Below the pieces are notes generated by a model. It had not been told where the DNA came from. It made no database searches and saw only the letters and a program-made list of their open reading frames with translations. A DNA stretch of 44,559 bases from a virus, in IMG/VR virus record IMGVR_UViG_3300028284_000245, positions 1 through 44,559 of that record. One strand, given 5' to 3'. Shown piece after piece: positions 33,307 through 40,684 of this stretch (position 1 is its first letter; each line of letters opens with the position of its first letter). The translations under genes and the position numbers were made by a program.

Positions 33307-33707
33307 TGAGTACTAACTGGGCAGCGGATATCGCTGAAATGCATGCCAAATACGGCGTACACGAATGGGTTAAGAATAACCCCGACAAACTGGAACAGCT
33401 TCTGCATTTTCGCGTAGCTTTCTTGAAAGAAGAATATGACGAAACCTTTAAAGCTGCTGGCATGAAGGATGCTGAAGAAATCGTTGATGGCCTTATCGAT
33501 CTATGTGTTGTAGCAATCGGTACACTAGATCAATTCGGTATTGATGCGAATAAAGCATGGGATCGAGTTCATGAATCAAACATGACTAAAGAAGTTGGTG
33601 TGAAAGAATCGCGACCAAACCCACTCGGCCTTCCGGATCTAATCAAGCCAGAGGGATGGGAAACCCCTTCACACCAGGATAATCATGGTCTCTTTAACAA
33701 TATTTGA
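33306..33707 (+). CDS. MazG-like NTP pyrophosphohydrolase
   Basis: A 133-residue all-alpha protein. 'FLKEEYDETFKAAGMKDAEEIVDGLIDLCVVAIGTLDQFGID' supplies the E-x-x-E and E-x-x-D magnesium ligands of the MazG/phosphoribosyl-ATP pyrophosphatase superfamily, and 'VHESNMTK' the conserved Lys/Asn tail. Such enzymes convert NTPs or dNTPs to monophosphates. In a phage that makes a modified nucleotide it could clear unmodified dNTPs, but the specificity cannot be read. It overlaps both neighbours. Confidence 0.8.
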   Translation: MSTNWAADIAEMHAKYGVHEWVKNNPDKLEQLLHFRVAFLKEEYDETFKAAGMKDAEEIVDGLIDLCVVAIGTLDQFGIDANKAWDRVHESNMTKEVGVKESRPNPLGLPDLIKPEGWETPSHQDNHGLFNNI

Positions 33708-34602
33708 TAGTATATACGATAACAAAACTCATAAGCGAATGGACTATAATTCATTCGATGATCTTGAGCAAGTGTTGTATAACCTAGCAAAGAATAAGAA
33801 ATACCAAACTAAAAAGGATGCACCGCTGATTTCCCCAGCGGTGTATACTCCACTCACCACAAGAGCTAATGTTAATGTTATCTCTTGGGGTGGTTTTGGT
33901 ATTGTCGATGTTGATGACTATGAGGGTGACATTGAAGACATTCATAAGAAGTATGAGCAATACAAATATGTTTGTTATTCAACCGCCAGTTCCACAAAGG
34001 AACATCCGAAGTTTCGATTGGTATTTCCACTTACTCGTGAAATACCTAATGAGCAGATCAAGCATTTTTGGTTTGCATTGAATCGAGAAATTGGTGATAT
34101 TGCTGATATTCAGACTAAAGATCTTTCTCGAATGTATTATGTTCCTGGTACATACAAAGGTGCTTATAACTTTATCTTCACGCACGAAGGTGAGGTTATG
34201 AATCCGGATGTTATTATGGAGAAGCATAAGTATGTTGTACCAGCTGAATCTTTCTTTGATAGACTACCACCTGCAATTCGCGAAGGTTTAGTTGCTCATC
34301 GTAAGAATCAATTGACAAACAGAGATTATAGTTGGACTGGTTATAATGATTGTCCATTTGTAAATAAGAAACAGGTTGAAGAATATAAGCAAATCTCTGG
34401 CGGTGGTTGGTACTATAAGATGTATCAAATTATGGTAGCAATTGCTGGTTCTGCTGTGTCTAAGGGTTATCCTATTACAGCAAAAGAAATTGAGTACATA
34501 GTTCGTGATCTTGATAGTGCAACAGGTGGTTGGTACAAAGATCGTCCTGTTCGTAAAGAAGCGGAACGAGCTATTGAATTCGTATTTAAGAACAATATGT
34601 AG
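33685..34602 (+). CDS. Primase-polymerase-like (AEP-type) protein, tentative
   Basis: A 305-residue protein. 'GGFGIVDVDDYEGD' (h-h-h-D-h-D) and 'VCYSTASSTKEHPKFRLVFPLTREI', followed by 'LSRMYYVPG', match the layout of archaeo-eukaryotic primase/replication-initiator domains (motif I acid pair, motif II S-x-x-x-x-H, then an R-x-x-Y-x-P-G element). The C-terminal third is helical ('RPVRKEAERAIEF') as in the PriCT-like region. T4 uses gp61 primase with gp41, so a second primase-like enzyme would be an addition. No helicase domain is fused. The start at 33685 overlaps the MazG-like gene by 23 bases. Confidence 0.55.
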   Translation: MVSLTIFDSIYDNKTHKRMDYNSFDDLEQVLYNLAKNKKYQTKKDAPLISPAVYTPLTTRANVNVISWGGFGIVDVDDYEGDIEDIHKKYEQYKYVCYSTASSTKEHPKFRLVFPLTREIPNEQIKHFWFALNREIGDIADIQTKDLSRMYYVPGTYKGAYNFIFTHEGEVMNPDVIMEKHKYVVPAESFFDRLPPAIREGLVAHRKNQLTNRDYSWTGYNDCPFVNKKQVEEYKQISGGGWYYKMYQIMVAIAGSAVSKGYPITAKEIEYIVRDLDSATGGWYKDRPVRKEAERAIEFVFKNNM

Positions 34603-34611
34603 GTATATATT

Positions 34612-34920
34612 ATGGTACAAAAGAACGAGTTTACACAAGAAGAGATAGAGAATTCAAAGAGAATTTTCAAGTCTGCTACTCCAAAATACACTTTGGATTG
34701 GTATGTCAAATGGATAGCATCGGTTATTGTTCTATGCGCCATGGCATTCCGTTCAAATGGAGGATTCCATGAGTATGATGTTGGATTATCATTTATTGGA
34801 TGTGTGTTATGGCTATGGGTATCTCTTATGTGGCAAGATAGAGCACTCATCGTATTAAACGCTGCTGCAACATTAATGTTAGCAGGTGGCGTAATTAAAA
34901 TTTTATTCGGAGCAAACTAA
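34612..34920 (+). CDS. Membrane protein of unknown function (102 aa)
   Basis: After a charged 30-residue N-terminus there are probably three membrane helices (residues ~31-46, ~59-74 and ~79-98). Gly/Ala-rich hydrophobic segments and the terminal 'IKILFGAN' are seen. No motif assigns a role. It is in the early-type operon starting at 33019 and its stop abuts the start of the GroES-like gene. Confidence 0.65.
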   Translation: MVQKNEFTQEEIENSKRIFKSATPKYTLDWYVKWIASVIVLCAMAFRSNGGFHEYDVGLSFIGCVLWLWVSLMWQDRALIVLNAAATLMLAGGVIKILFGAN

Positions 34921-35175
34921 ATGAAAATGTTACAAGATAATGTGTTACTCGCTGAAGTAGCAAAAGAAGAAACAACGACAGGTGGTATTATTTTATCTTC
35001 GGCTCAAGTGAGTAAAGCATCGCAACCAGGTTTGGTTCTTGCAGTTGGCCCTGATGCTGTAGGTATTGAACAAGGTGATCGTGTATTCCTTGAATGGTCT
35101 AAATCGATGCCGATTGACCACGACATGAAAGCAGCGGTTATTGTATCAGCACAGTATATTAAAGCCGTACTATGA
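34921..35175 (+). CDS. GroES-like co-chaperonin (gp31 analogue)
   Basis: An 84-residue protein: 'MKMLQDNVLLAEVAKEETTTGGIILSSAQVSKASQPGLVLAVGPDAVGIEQGDRVFLEWSKSMPI' follows the Cpn10 pattern (N-terminal L-x-D-x-V-L, mobile loop T-x-G-G-I-I-L, then G-x-V-x-A-V-G-P and G-D-x-V). The mobile loop hydrophobic tripeptide IIL should bind GroEL. T4 gp31 replaces host GroES to fold gp23, and this protein is the likely counterpart. Confidence 0.88.
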   Translation: MKMLQDNVLLAEVAKEETTTGGIILSSAQVSKASQPGLVLAVGPDAVGIEQGDRVFLEWSKSMPIDHDMKAAVIVSAQYIKAVL

Positions 35176-35699
35176 TCATAATCGATAACTTTTTGAACGA
35201 GGATCAATGGTCCAAATTCACATATGAAGGTCTATGGTATAAACCTAAGACCTATCATTGGTTTGGCATGGATCAACCTCCTCGTAATGTATGGGACGAA
35301 ATTGCATTCCATATATGGTCTTATGTTGATTCAAGAGGTTATGTAGATCTTGGTGGTTTTGATGGTATTGAGCATTGGACGAATATTATGACTCCAGATG
35401 GTGATGCCGATCTACCATTACATTATGACAAAGACGAATATCTCTGGAGAGAAACTGGAGAGGTTCGAGTCCCTAAAATCGGATCTGTTTTGTATGGTCA
35501 TGACGAGCAACCTACTGGTGGATACCTAGAGATGATTGATGAGAATGGAGTATCTGAAAGGATTGCTCCTATTCCTAACAGACTCATTATCTTCCCTAGT
35601 GGTTTACCACATCAGGTAACCGAAACTACGAGTGGCATTCGTAAAGTATTTGCAACGAATATCTGGACCGATAAGCCATCACCTGAAAACTTTGATTGA
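35172..35699 (+). CDS. 2OG-Fe(II) oxygenase
   Basis: A 175-residue protein with the double-stranded beta-helix iron site: H84-x-D86 in 'PLHYDKDEY', distal H147 in 'GLPHQVTE', and R157 in 'GIRKVFATNIW' for 2-oxoglutarate. Members hydroxylate proteins, small molecules or nucleobases. 2OG-Fe(II) oxygenases are frequent in aquatic T4-like phages and their substrates are mostly unknown. It is not evidently a TET/JBP-type base oxidase. It overlaps the GroES-like gene by 4 bases (ATGA). Confidence 0.85.
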   Translation: MIIIDNFLNEDQWSKFTYEGLWYKPKTYHWFGMDQPPRNVWDEIAFHIWSYVDSRGYVDLGGFDGIEHWTNIMTPDGDADLPLHYDKDEYLWRETGEVRVPKIGSVLYGHDEQPTGGYLEMIDENGVSERIAPIPNRLIIFPSGLPHQVTETTSGIRKVFATNIWTDKPSPENFD

Positions 35700-35706
35700 G
35701 GTTAAG

Positions 35707-35865
35707 ATGAGAAAGTATTGGAGACTTTGGGCAAAGAGCCTAGGCGAAAAAGAAGGCGAGACTGACTGGGAAGCAGACAAAGTCGCCATTATTAGAACCA
35801 TCGTAGTAGGAGTCAATTTTATAACCTGCTTAGTAATCATCGCTGGTAATATACATCATTGGTAA
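35707..35865 (+). CDS. Small single-pass membrane protein (52 aa)
   Basis: The ATG at 35707 follows GAGGT at 35699-35703. The product MRKYWRLWAKSLGEKEGET, then one transmembrane helix (TIVVGVNFITCLVIIAGNI), ends HHW. Proteins of this shape, with a conserved RLWA/EADK start and a His-Trp end, recur in aquatic T4-like phages. The role is unknown. Confidence 0.75.
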   Translation: MRKYWRLWAKSLGEKEGETDWEADKVAIIRTIVVGVNFITCLVIIAGNIHHW

Positions 35866-35873
35866 AAAAATAT

Positions 35874-35902
35874 TGTACAAGCGTATAATAATATGTTATA
35901 AT
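35874..35902 (+). promoter_or_regulatory. Early-type promoter TGTACA-N17-TATAAT (glycosyltransferase)
   Basis: TGTACA at 35874-35879 and TATAAT at 35897-35902 with TGT before it, 32 bases before the ATG. A second TATAAT at 35884-35889 is too close to the -35 to be used with it. Confidence 0.75.
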
Positions 35903-35934
35903 GTGTATATTACAAATAATGAGAATCCCCCTAT

Positions 35935-36954
35935 ATGAAACGATTAAAGTACTATGTACTCACGTCTAGCAATTTAGACTTACTCAAGCGCCATGCAAGT
36001 ATCGAGTACAGTAATATCCCAATAGACCTTTTAGTAGTGGTTATCAACACTAAGGATAAGGTGTATGAGAAAGAAGCTTCTGAATATTGTCAACAAGCCG
36101 GGATAGAATACTATATTACTGAATCGAATGGCACCCCAGGAAGGGGTAAAAACTCATTGCTCGAAAAGTTTCTAGAGAGCGATAATGATTACTGCGTTCA
36201 GATTGATGGTGATGACTACCTCACACCACATGGCGTATATGTGTATAATAATCTAGCCAATACTAAAAACCCGCCCGATGCCGTATGCCTAACCAAGCAA
36301 ATATCTATGATGTACGACCCAGAAGGGTCTAGCAAAATTCCAATGGCAATGCGATTTTTCCATATCGATTATGACGTGGAAATTGCAAAGTTACAAGAAC
36401 ACGGAGTTGACGATCGTGTTATTGAGTTCTATCAAGCACAAAAAAAGTATTCTGAAAAAGAAGAAAGCCATTGCCGAGTTACGTGGTACTCTAGAAAGGC
36501 TGCTGAGCATCGGTTTCTCGAGAACATACACATCGGTGAAGACACTCTCCACTACTTTAAACTAAAACACGAGCACTTCGCTGGGAGGTTAGTTTTTATG
36601 AATAATGTAGAAAGTCCGCCGACATACATATATGACCAAACTATAGATGGAATCGTTAAAACCAACTCTCAGGATCCGACTAATGTTTATGAGTGGATGG
36701 GTAAGTATATGCAAATACTTCGGCAATACGAGAAGGAAGGAACTCTATATGATAATTCAACACACTCTTTACCATTATTGAAGATTGATTATCCAGTTGA
36801 ATATGTTCCGGATGACTATGGATATACTGGTAATATGGTATATGCGGTTACAGATAATTTAGGAAACAGTGGTAACATGGAGCATCCAGCTAATGCATCT
36901 GAGAAAAGCTTAATAGCAAAATATCAGACTATGTTTCAAACTGACGAGAAGTAA
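35935..36954 (+). CDS. GT-A fold glycosyltransferase-like protein
   Basis: A 339-residue protein. The N-terminal half has the GT-A pattern: a first strand 'LKYYVLTSSN', 'IDLLVVVINTKDK', 'NGTPGRGKNSLLEKFLESDNDYCVQIDGDDYL' with the metal-binding D-G-D-D at 91-94, as in GT2-type enzymes. It could transfer a sugar to DNA bases, to virion proteins or to host surface glycans. The early-type promoter and nearness to the nucleotide-modification genes make DNA glycosylation of hydroxymethylcytosine an attractive but unproven option. The region after residue ~250 is not recognised. Confidence 0.7.
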   Translation: MKRLKYYVLTSSNLDLLKRHASIEYSNIPIDLLVVVINTKDKVYEKEASEYCQQAGIEYYITESNGTPGRGKNSLLEKFLESDNDYCVQIDGDDYLTPHGVYVYNNLANTKNPPDAVCLTKQISMMYDPEGSSKIPMAMRFFHIDYDVEIAKLQEHGVDDRVIEFYQAQKKYSEKEESHCRVTWYSRKAAEHRFLENIHIGEDTLHYFKLKHEHFAGRLVFMNNVESPPTYIYDQTIDGIVKTNSQDPTNVYEWMGKYMQILRQYEKEGTLYDNSTHSLPLLKIDYPVEYVPDDYGYTGNMVYAVTDNLGNSGNMEHPANASEKSLIAKYQTMFQTDEK

Positions 36955-36960
36955 TATATT

Positions 36961-37473
36961 ATGAAAACTATGACTTGTATTATGACTGCGTTATTATTAT
37001 CCGGATCAGCTTCTGCTATTAATGAAACATCGTATGAAGATGATAATATAGTATGTATGGCTCAAAACATATATCATGAAGCACGTGGAGATAACTACGC
37101 TGGCCAGATAGCCGTTGCTGATGTAGTACTTAACAGAGTAGAAGACTCCAGATACCCGAATACTATATGCGGTGTTATTAAACAGGCTAAGTTATCAGAA
37201 TGGTGGCTAGCTCGTGGTAAAGAAGTTCCTATCAAACATCAATGTCAATTCTCATGGTATTGCGATGGTAAATCTGATAAAATAACTAACCAAAGATCCT
37301 GGAATCAGGCACTTGCTATATCTTATAGTATGGTTACTACTGGGATCTACGCCGGAATTACTGAGGGAGCAACGCATTATCATGCCACCTACGTAGATCC
37401 TTACTGGGCATCGAGCCATCAGATGCAACTTATTGGTCCAATTGGTGACCATGTTTTTTATAAATGGAAATAA
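36961..37473 (+). CDS. SleB-type cell wall hydrolase with signal peptide
   Basis: A 170-residue protein. Residues 1-19 form a signal peptide (MKTMTCIMTALLLSGSASA). The domain then shows 'MAQNIYHEARGDNYAGQIAVADVVLNRVEDSRYPNTICGVI', 'HQCQFSWYCDGK' and 'ATHYHATYVDPYW', the Hydrolase_2/SleB pattern with catalytic Glu40 in YHEARG. SleB enzymes are lytic transglycosylases. This is the likely endolysin of the phage, or a wall-remodelling enzyme. Sec-mediated export would mean lysis without a classical holin. Confidence 0.87.
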   Translation: MKTMTCIMTALLLSGSASAINETSYEDDNIVCMAQNIYHEARGDNYAGQIAVADVVLNRVEDSRYPNTICGVIKQAKLSEWWLARGKEVPIKHQCQFSWYCDGKSDKITNQRSWNQALAISYSMVTTGIYAGITEGATHYHATYVDPYWASSHQMQLIGPIGDHVFYKWK

Positions 37474-37477
37474 TATA

Positions 37478-37891
37478 ATGATTGGTACATATAAAGCTAC
37501 TGTGACACCTGAGTTTATTCAACACCGTAATCGACAAGCACCTAAATATAACGCTGGAGTATTTGGAGCAGATGCTGAGTTTCCGGAGCATCATCAGGCA
37601 TCTATTGATGATGAACAAGTATTGTATGAAAAGTGGGAATATGATACTTACCACACTGCACTTGAATGTTCTATGGATTATAAAATGCATAGTCATTCCG
37701 GAATCCACGTATCTCCAGCGATCCAACGGGCAATCAAAGCCGGTAAGACTGATAAGCTTGTTATATGGCGATGGCTTCCGGAATATGTCGAACTAGAGGC
37801 AGGTATGGAAGTCGAATATGAAATCTTAGCAATCGTTGATGCCAAGGAATCTATACGTAATCTTGACCGGCATAATAGATTTGAATTTTAA
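37478..37891 (+). CDS. Hypothetical protein (137 aa)
   Basis: The ATG at 37478, four bases after the wall-hydrolase stop, is preferred to an earlier in-frame start inside that gene. The protein is rich in Tyr, His, Glu and Asp with alternating strands, and no signal peptide or transmembrane helix. 'MHSHSGIHVSPAIQRAIKAGKTDKLVIWRW' stands out, but I recognise no family. A promoter for the next operon follows directly. Confidence 0.6.
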   Translation: MIGTYKATVTPEFIQHRNRQAPKYNAGVFGADAEFPEHHQASIDDEQVLYEKWEYDTYHTALECSMDYKMHSHSGIHVSPAIQRAIKAGKTDKLVIWRWLPEYVELEAGMEVEYEILAIVDAKESIRNLDRHNRFEF

Positions 37892-37902
37892 TAAAATAAG
37901 TG

Positions 37903-37931
37903 TGTACATTCATGATAAACTGTGGTATAAT
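37903..37931 (+). promoter_or_regulatory. Early-type promoter TGTACA-N17-TATAAT (nucleotide/modification operon)
   Basis: TGTACA at 37903-37908 and TATAAT at 37926-37931 with TGG before it, 32 bases before the TTG at 37964. No terminator is visible between here and 42743, so it could transcribe the whole nucleotide and base-modification block. Confidence 0.82.
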
Positions 37932-37963
37932 ATACACATTATGCAAACAAAGGAGACTAGCAC

Positions 37964-38287
37964 TTGGCTAAATTCGATACTGACAAACCACCTCTGGCGC
38001 TTATTCCATCCGAAGCTCTTATAGAAATTTCAAAAGTCTTAAAGTTCGGTGCTGACAAGTATGGCGTTAACAACTGGCGTAAAGATGGACATTGTACTAG
38101 CTTTTCTCGTACATATTCTTCTATTCAAAGGCATCTATTAGCATGGAATGCTGGTGAAGATATCGACCCAGAATCTGGCTGCTCGCATCTTACCCATGCC
38201 ACTACTCAGCTTATAATTTTAATGATTCACCAAATGGAACACCCAGAAGTAGATGATCGTTACTCCGCAACTAAGGATAAAAAATAA
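37964..38287 (+). CDS. dATP/dGTP diphosphohydrolase-like protein (DUF5664-like)
   Basis: A 107-residue protein starting at TTG 37964 after AAAGGAGA. 'KFDTDKPPLALIPSEALIEISKVLKFGADKYGVNNWRKDG', 'RHLLAWNAGEDIDPESGCSHLTHATTQLIIL' is the signature of the phage dATP/dGTP diphosphohydrolase N-terminal family (related to MazZ). It probably hydrolyses a dNTP to dNMP plus pyrophosphate. It heads the operon that also makes the modified pyrimidine precursor, so a dNTP-pool role fits. Confidence 0.78.
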   Translation: MAKFDTDKPPLALIPSEALIEISKVLKFGADKYGVNNWRKDGHCTSFSRTYSSIQRHLLAWNAGEDIDPESGCSHLTHATTQLIILMIHQMEHPEVDDRYSATKDKK

Positions 38288-38973
38288 TGAATACTGTATA
38301 TGACATTCGTGAATATTTCATTCAAGAACTCGAAGCAGAAAGATTCTGTACTGATCGTAATGGCGGCAAAACTATCGAGATGCTCGGTGCATGCTTCCTT
38401 GCTGATAAAGAATCAATCTTTGGTAAAGTAAATCATGAATACGTAGATGCTGAAATCGAGTGGTATCAGTCAATGTCGACTAATATTAATAGGTTATCTG
38501 AAATCTATGGCAGATCTCCAGTCGCGTGGCAATACTCTGCCAATGAGTATGGCGAAATCAATTCAAACTATGGGTATCTAATCTATTCAGATAAGTTCTA
38601 CAATCAATACGATAATGCCCTTGAAGAATTAATTCATAATCCTGATTCTCGTCGTGCATCGATGATCTATAACCGTCCAAGTGTCTGGACCGATTTCGAT
38701 GATGATGGTAAGAACGATTTTATTTGCACGAATGCAGTAACCTATTACATCCGTGACGGTAAACTGAATTGTGTAGTTCAAATGCGAAGTAACGATGTAG
38801 TCTTTGGTTATAAAAACGATTATGCATGGCAAAAGTTTGTCTTAGACCAGCTAGTAGATGATCTGAACAAATCGACGGTTATGATCTTTGAAGATTCTAT
38901 TGAACCAGGTGATATTTTTTGGCAAGTCCAAAATCTTCACGTATATGAAAAGCACTTTGATCTGGTGAAATAA
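38287..38973 (+). CDS. 42: dCMP hydroxymethylase (gp42-like, thymidylate synthase fold)
   Basis: A 228-residue protein (T4 gp42: 246). Thymidylate-synthase-family landmarks are S-R-R at 121-123 (phosphate-binding Arg pair), the nucleophile C147 in 'FICTNAV', 'QMRSNDVVFGYKNDYAWQ' at 165-182, and LHVYEKH at 217-223. The residue that is Asn in dUMP-using thymidylate synthases is Asp here (D178). In T4 dCMP hydroxymethylase the equivalent pair is C148/D179, and Asp selects dCMP. The enzyme should therefore make 5-hydroxymethyl-dCMP from dCMP and methylenetetrahydrofolate, indicating hydroxymethylated cytosine in phage DNA. The start overlaps the previous stop by one base. Confidence 0.87.
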   Translation: MNTVYDIREYFIQELEAERFCTDRNGGKTIEMLGACFLADKESIFGKVNHEYVDAEIEWYQSMSTNINRLSEIYGRSPVAWQYSANEYGEINSNYGYLIYSDKFYNQYDNALEELIHNPDSRRASMIYNRPSVWTDFDDDGKNDFICTNAVTYYIRDGKLNCVVQMRSNDVVFGYKNDYAWQKFVLDQLVDDLNKSTVMIFEDSIEPGDIFWQVQNLHVYEKHFDLVK

Positions 38974-38974
38974 G

Positions 38975-39133
38975 ATGCTAGAAATGATAATTGGTTACTT
39001 TTTAGGTGGGATTATTATTGTATTAGGAGTGGCAGCATGTTATGCATCAAGCATAGAGTTGGCAGAACGAAAGCGGCAATGGCGTGCAGGCACGCATGAT
39101 TATTATGGGAATAAATTAAATGATGATGAGTGA
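38975..39133 (+). CDS. Small single-pass membrane protein (52 aa)
   Basis: The ATG is at 38975, one base after the hydroxymethylase stop. The sequence is an N-terminal membrane helix (MIIGYFLGGIIIVLGVAACYA) followed by a charged tail rich in Arg, Asn and Asp. The function is unknown. The stop overlaps the region of the next gene's possible start. Confidence 0.55.
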   Translation: MLEMIIGYFLGGIIIVLGVAACYASSIELAERKRQWRAGTHDYYGNKLNDDE

Positions 39134-39140
39134 AAGGCAT

Positions 39141-39284
39141 ATGCCTAAGGTAACACGTGTTGAGATTATTGATAAAAATGGTAGATCGTATACTAATTAT
39201 AAAGTAGCCGATCTCCACTTAAGTTGTCAAGATGACGGCCAAACATTAAAAATCTTTGTTGCTGAAGAATCTGAAGATGAATGA
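39141..39284 (+). CDS. Small hypothetical protein
   Basis: The frame is open from ATG 39120 (54 codons) and has a further ATG at 39141 (47 codons). The later start gives MPKVTRVEIIDKNGRSYTNY, which resembles the beginning of small conserved proteins in other T4-like phages, and GAAAGG precedes it closely. The rest, 'LSCQDDGQTLKIFVAEE', suggests a small beta-sheet protein. The 3' end overlaps the deaminase start by 8 bases. No function is assigned. Confidence 0.55.
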   Translation: MPKVTRVEIIDKNGRSYTNYKVADLHLSCQDDGQTLKIFVAEESEDE

Positions 39285-39738
39285 TAATAAATGGGATCAT
39301 AGATTTTTGGCTATGGCAAAGGAAATTGCATCATGGTCTAAAGATCCATCTAAGAAGATCGGTGCAGTTGCAGTTTCAGATAAAGGCCAAGTATTATCCC
39401 AAGGATACAATGGCTTCCCTCGAGGGATCAATGATACCGATCATAGACTGCATACTCGTGCCGAGAAATACAAGTATGTAGTACATGCCGAAATGAACGT
39501 AATATACAATGCTACATATACTGGTGTTTCACTAGATGGAGCAACTCTATACGTAGTTGGATTACCGGTATGTTCTGAATGTGCAAAAGGTATCATTCAA
39601 ACCGGAGTCAAACGAATCGTAATGGCTGATGTAGAGGGTGGCATGGACCGATGGAAAGAATCTTGGGAATTGTCTAAAATGATGTTTGATGAAGTAGGAA
39701 TACAATATGAATTCAGTGATTACGAATCCGATAAGTAA
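39277..39738 (+). CDS. cd: dCMP deaminase
   Basis: A 153-residue zinc deaminase. 'HAEMN' (residues ~72-76) carries the zinc-binding His and catalytic Glu, and 'PVCSECAKGI' supplies the Cys pair. 'SKKIGAVAVSDKGQVLSQGYNGFPRG' is the substrate-side signature of dCMP deaminases. It makes dUMP for thymidylate synthesis. With a dCMP hydroxymethylase next to it, it shares the dCMP pool, as in T4. Its end overlaps the next gene by 32 bases. Confidence 0.92.
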   Translation: MNDNKWDHRFLAMAKEIASWSKDPSKKIGAVAVSDKGQVLSQGYNGFPRGINDTDHRLHTRAEKYKYVVHAEMNVIYNATYTGVSLDGATLYVVGLPVCSECAKGIIQTGVKRIVMADVEGGMDRWKESWELSKMMFDEVGIQYEFSDYESDK

Positions 39739-40684
39739 TATACCAGTTAATGCTAAATCCCATGTTCATGGGTGGACCCAAACCTGGCACAGGCAACTAG
39801 GCTCAGATATAAACTATAAATGTACTCCTAAAGTAATGGACTATGACACGGTGTATATCGATCATGGTGCTAACTTTGGCGGTACTCTTAATTTATTTGG
39901 GGGTGCGGACAAATCAGTATACGATAGAGTTAACCGTATCGCCGCATCTAAAAATGTAATATCTCTTGACCATGATATGCCAGAATGGGGAGAACAGTTT
40001 CGTAAAAGAATCGGTGCTGCATCCACATACGAAGGTATTACCGAAGAATGGTGTAATGGTCTCACGTGTCGATTCAAAAAAACAGAATCACTAAAGCAAG
40101 AAGATTTACAAATGGATGGAATTACATTAGGTGATTCACATACTATTGCATTTGCTCGAGACAATGATAGTGTTCTACGTAATGATGGTAAAACCCTACA
40201 TGGTGCTTTAAAACAAGGTCTTCGTACTATGTTTAGAGGTAAACCAATCCGTGGTAACATTACATTGTGCTTTGGTTCTATTGATATCCGTCATCATCTG
40301 TTAAGGCATAAAGACTTTGTTCTAGAAAATCTAATTAAAGAGTATGTCACACAAGGTCAAGCATTAGAGTTAACCGAGGATTGTGATGTATATTATGCAA
40401 CACCAGTTCCTATCGAATTTGAGGGCAGACGTATACCTAAATCTGGATTTTATAAGAAAGAACCATTCTTTGGGTCATGGCAAGAACGTTACGACCTCAC
40501 AAACAGATTTATTGATGAGCTATATAAACAGTCAGGCGGAAAAGTTATCCAACCACCAACGGAATGGTATACGATGGACCCTGAGAAATACGCAAAAGAA
40601 TTTATGGAGCATGGATCATCATTTCATATTGCTCCACCATTTTACAGAAGCAACGATTGGGGAGTAACCGAGATTGGCGCATAA
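39707..40684 (+). CDS. SGNH/GDSL-like protein of the modification cassette
   Basis: A 325-residue protein. The N-terminal half is not recognised ('YDTVYIDHGANFGGTLNLFGG'). From residue 139, 'ITLGDSHTIAFA' resembles SGNH hydrolase block I (Ser144), 'ITLCFGSIDIRHHLLRH' block III, and 'FHIAPPFYR' near the C-terminus may hold the catalytic His with a preceding Asp. SGNH enzymes hydrolyse or transfer acyl groups. The gene is embedded by overlaps between dCMP deaminase and a PLP-enzyme-like gene, so a role in the same modification pathway is likely. The fold call is by motif only. Confidence 0.55.
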   Translation: MNSVITNPISNIPVNAKSHVHGWTQTWHRQLGSDINYKCTPKVMDYDTVYIDHGANFGGTLNLFGGADKSVYDRVNRIAASKNVISLDHDMPEWGEQFRKRIGAASTYEGITEEWCNGLTCRFKKTESLKQEDLQMDGITLGDSHTIAFARDNDSVLRNDGKTLHGALKQGLRTMFRGKPIRGNITLCFGSIDIRHHLLRHKDFVLENLIKEYVTQGQALELTEDCDVYYATPVPIEFEGRRIPKSGFYKKEPFFGSWQERYDLTNRFIDELYKQSGGKVIQPPTEWYTMDPEKYAKEFMEHGSSFHIAPPFYRSNDWGVTEIGA

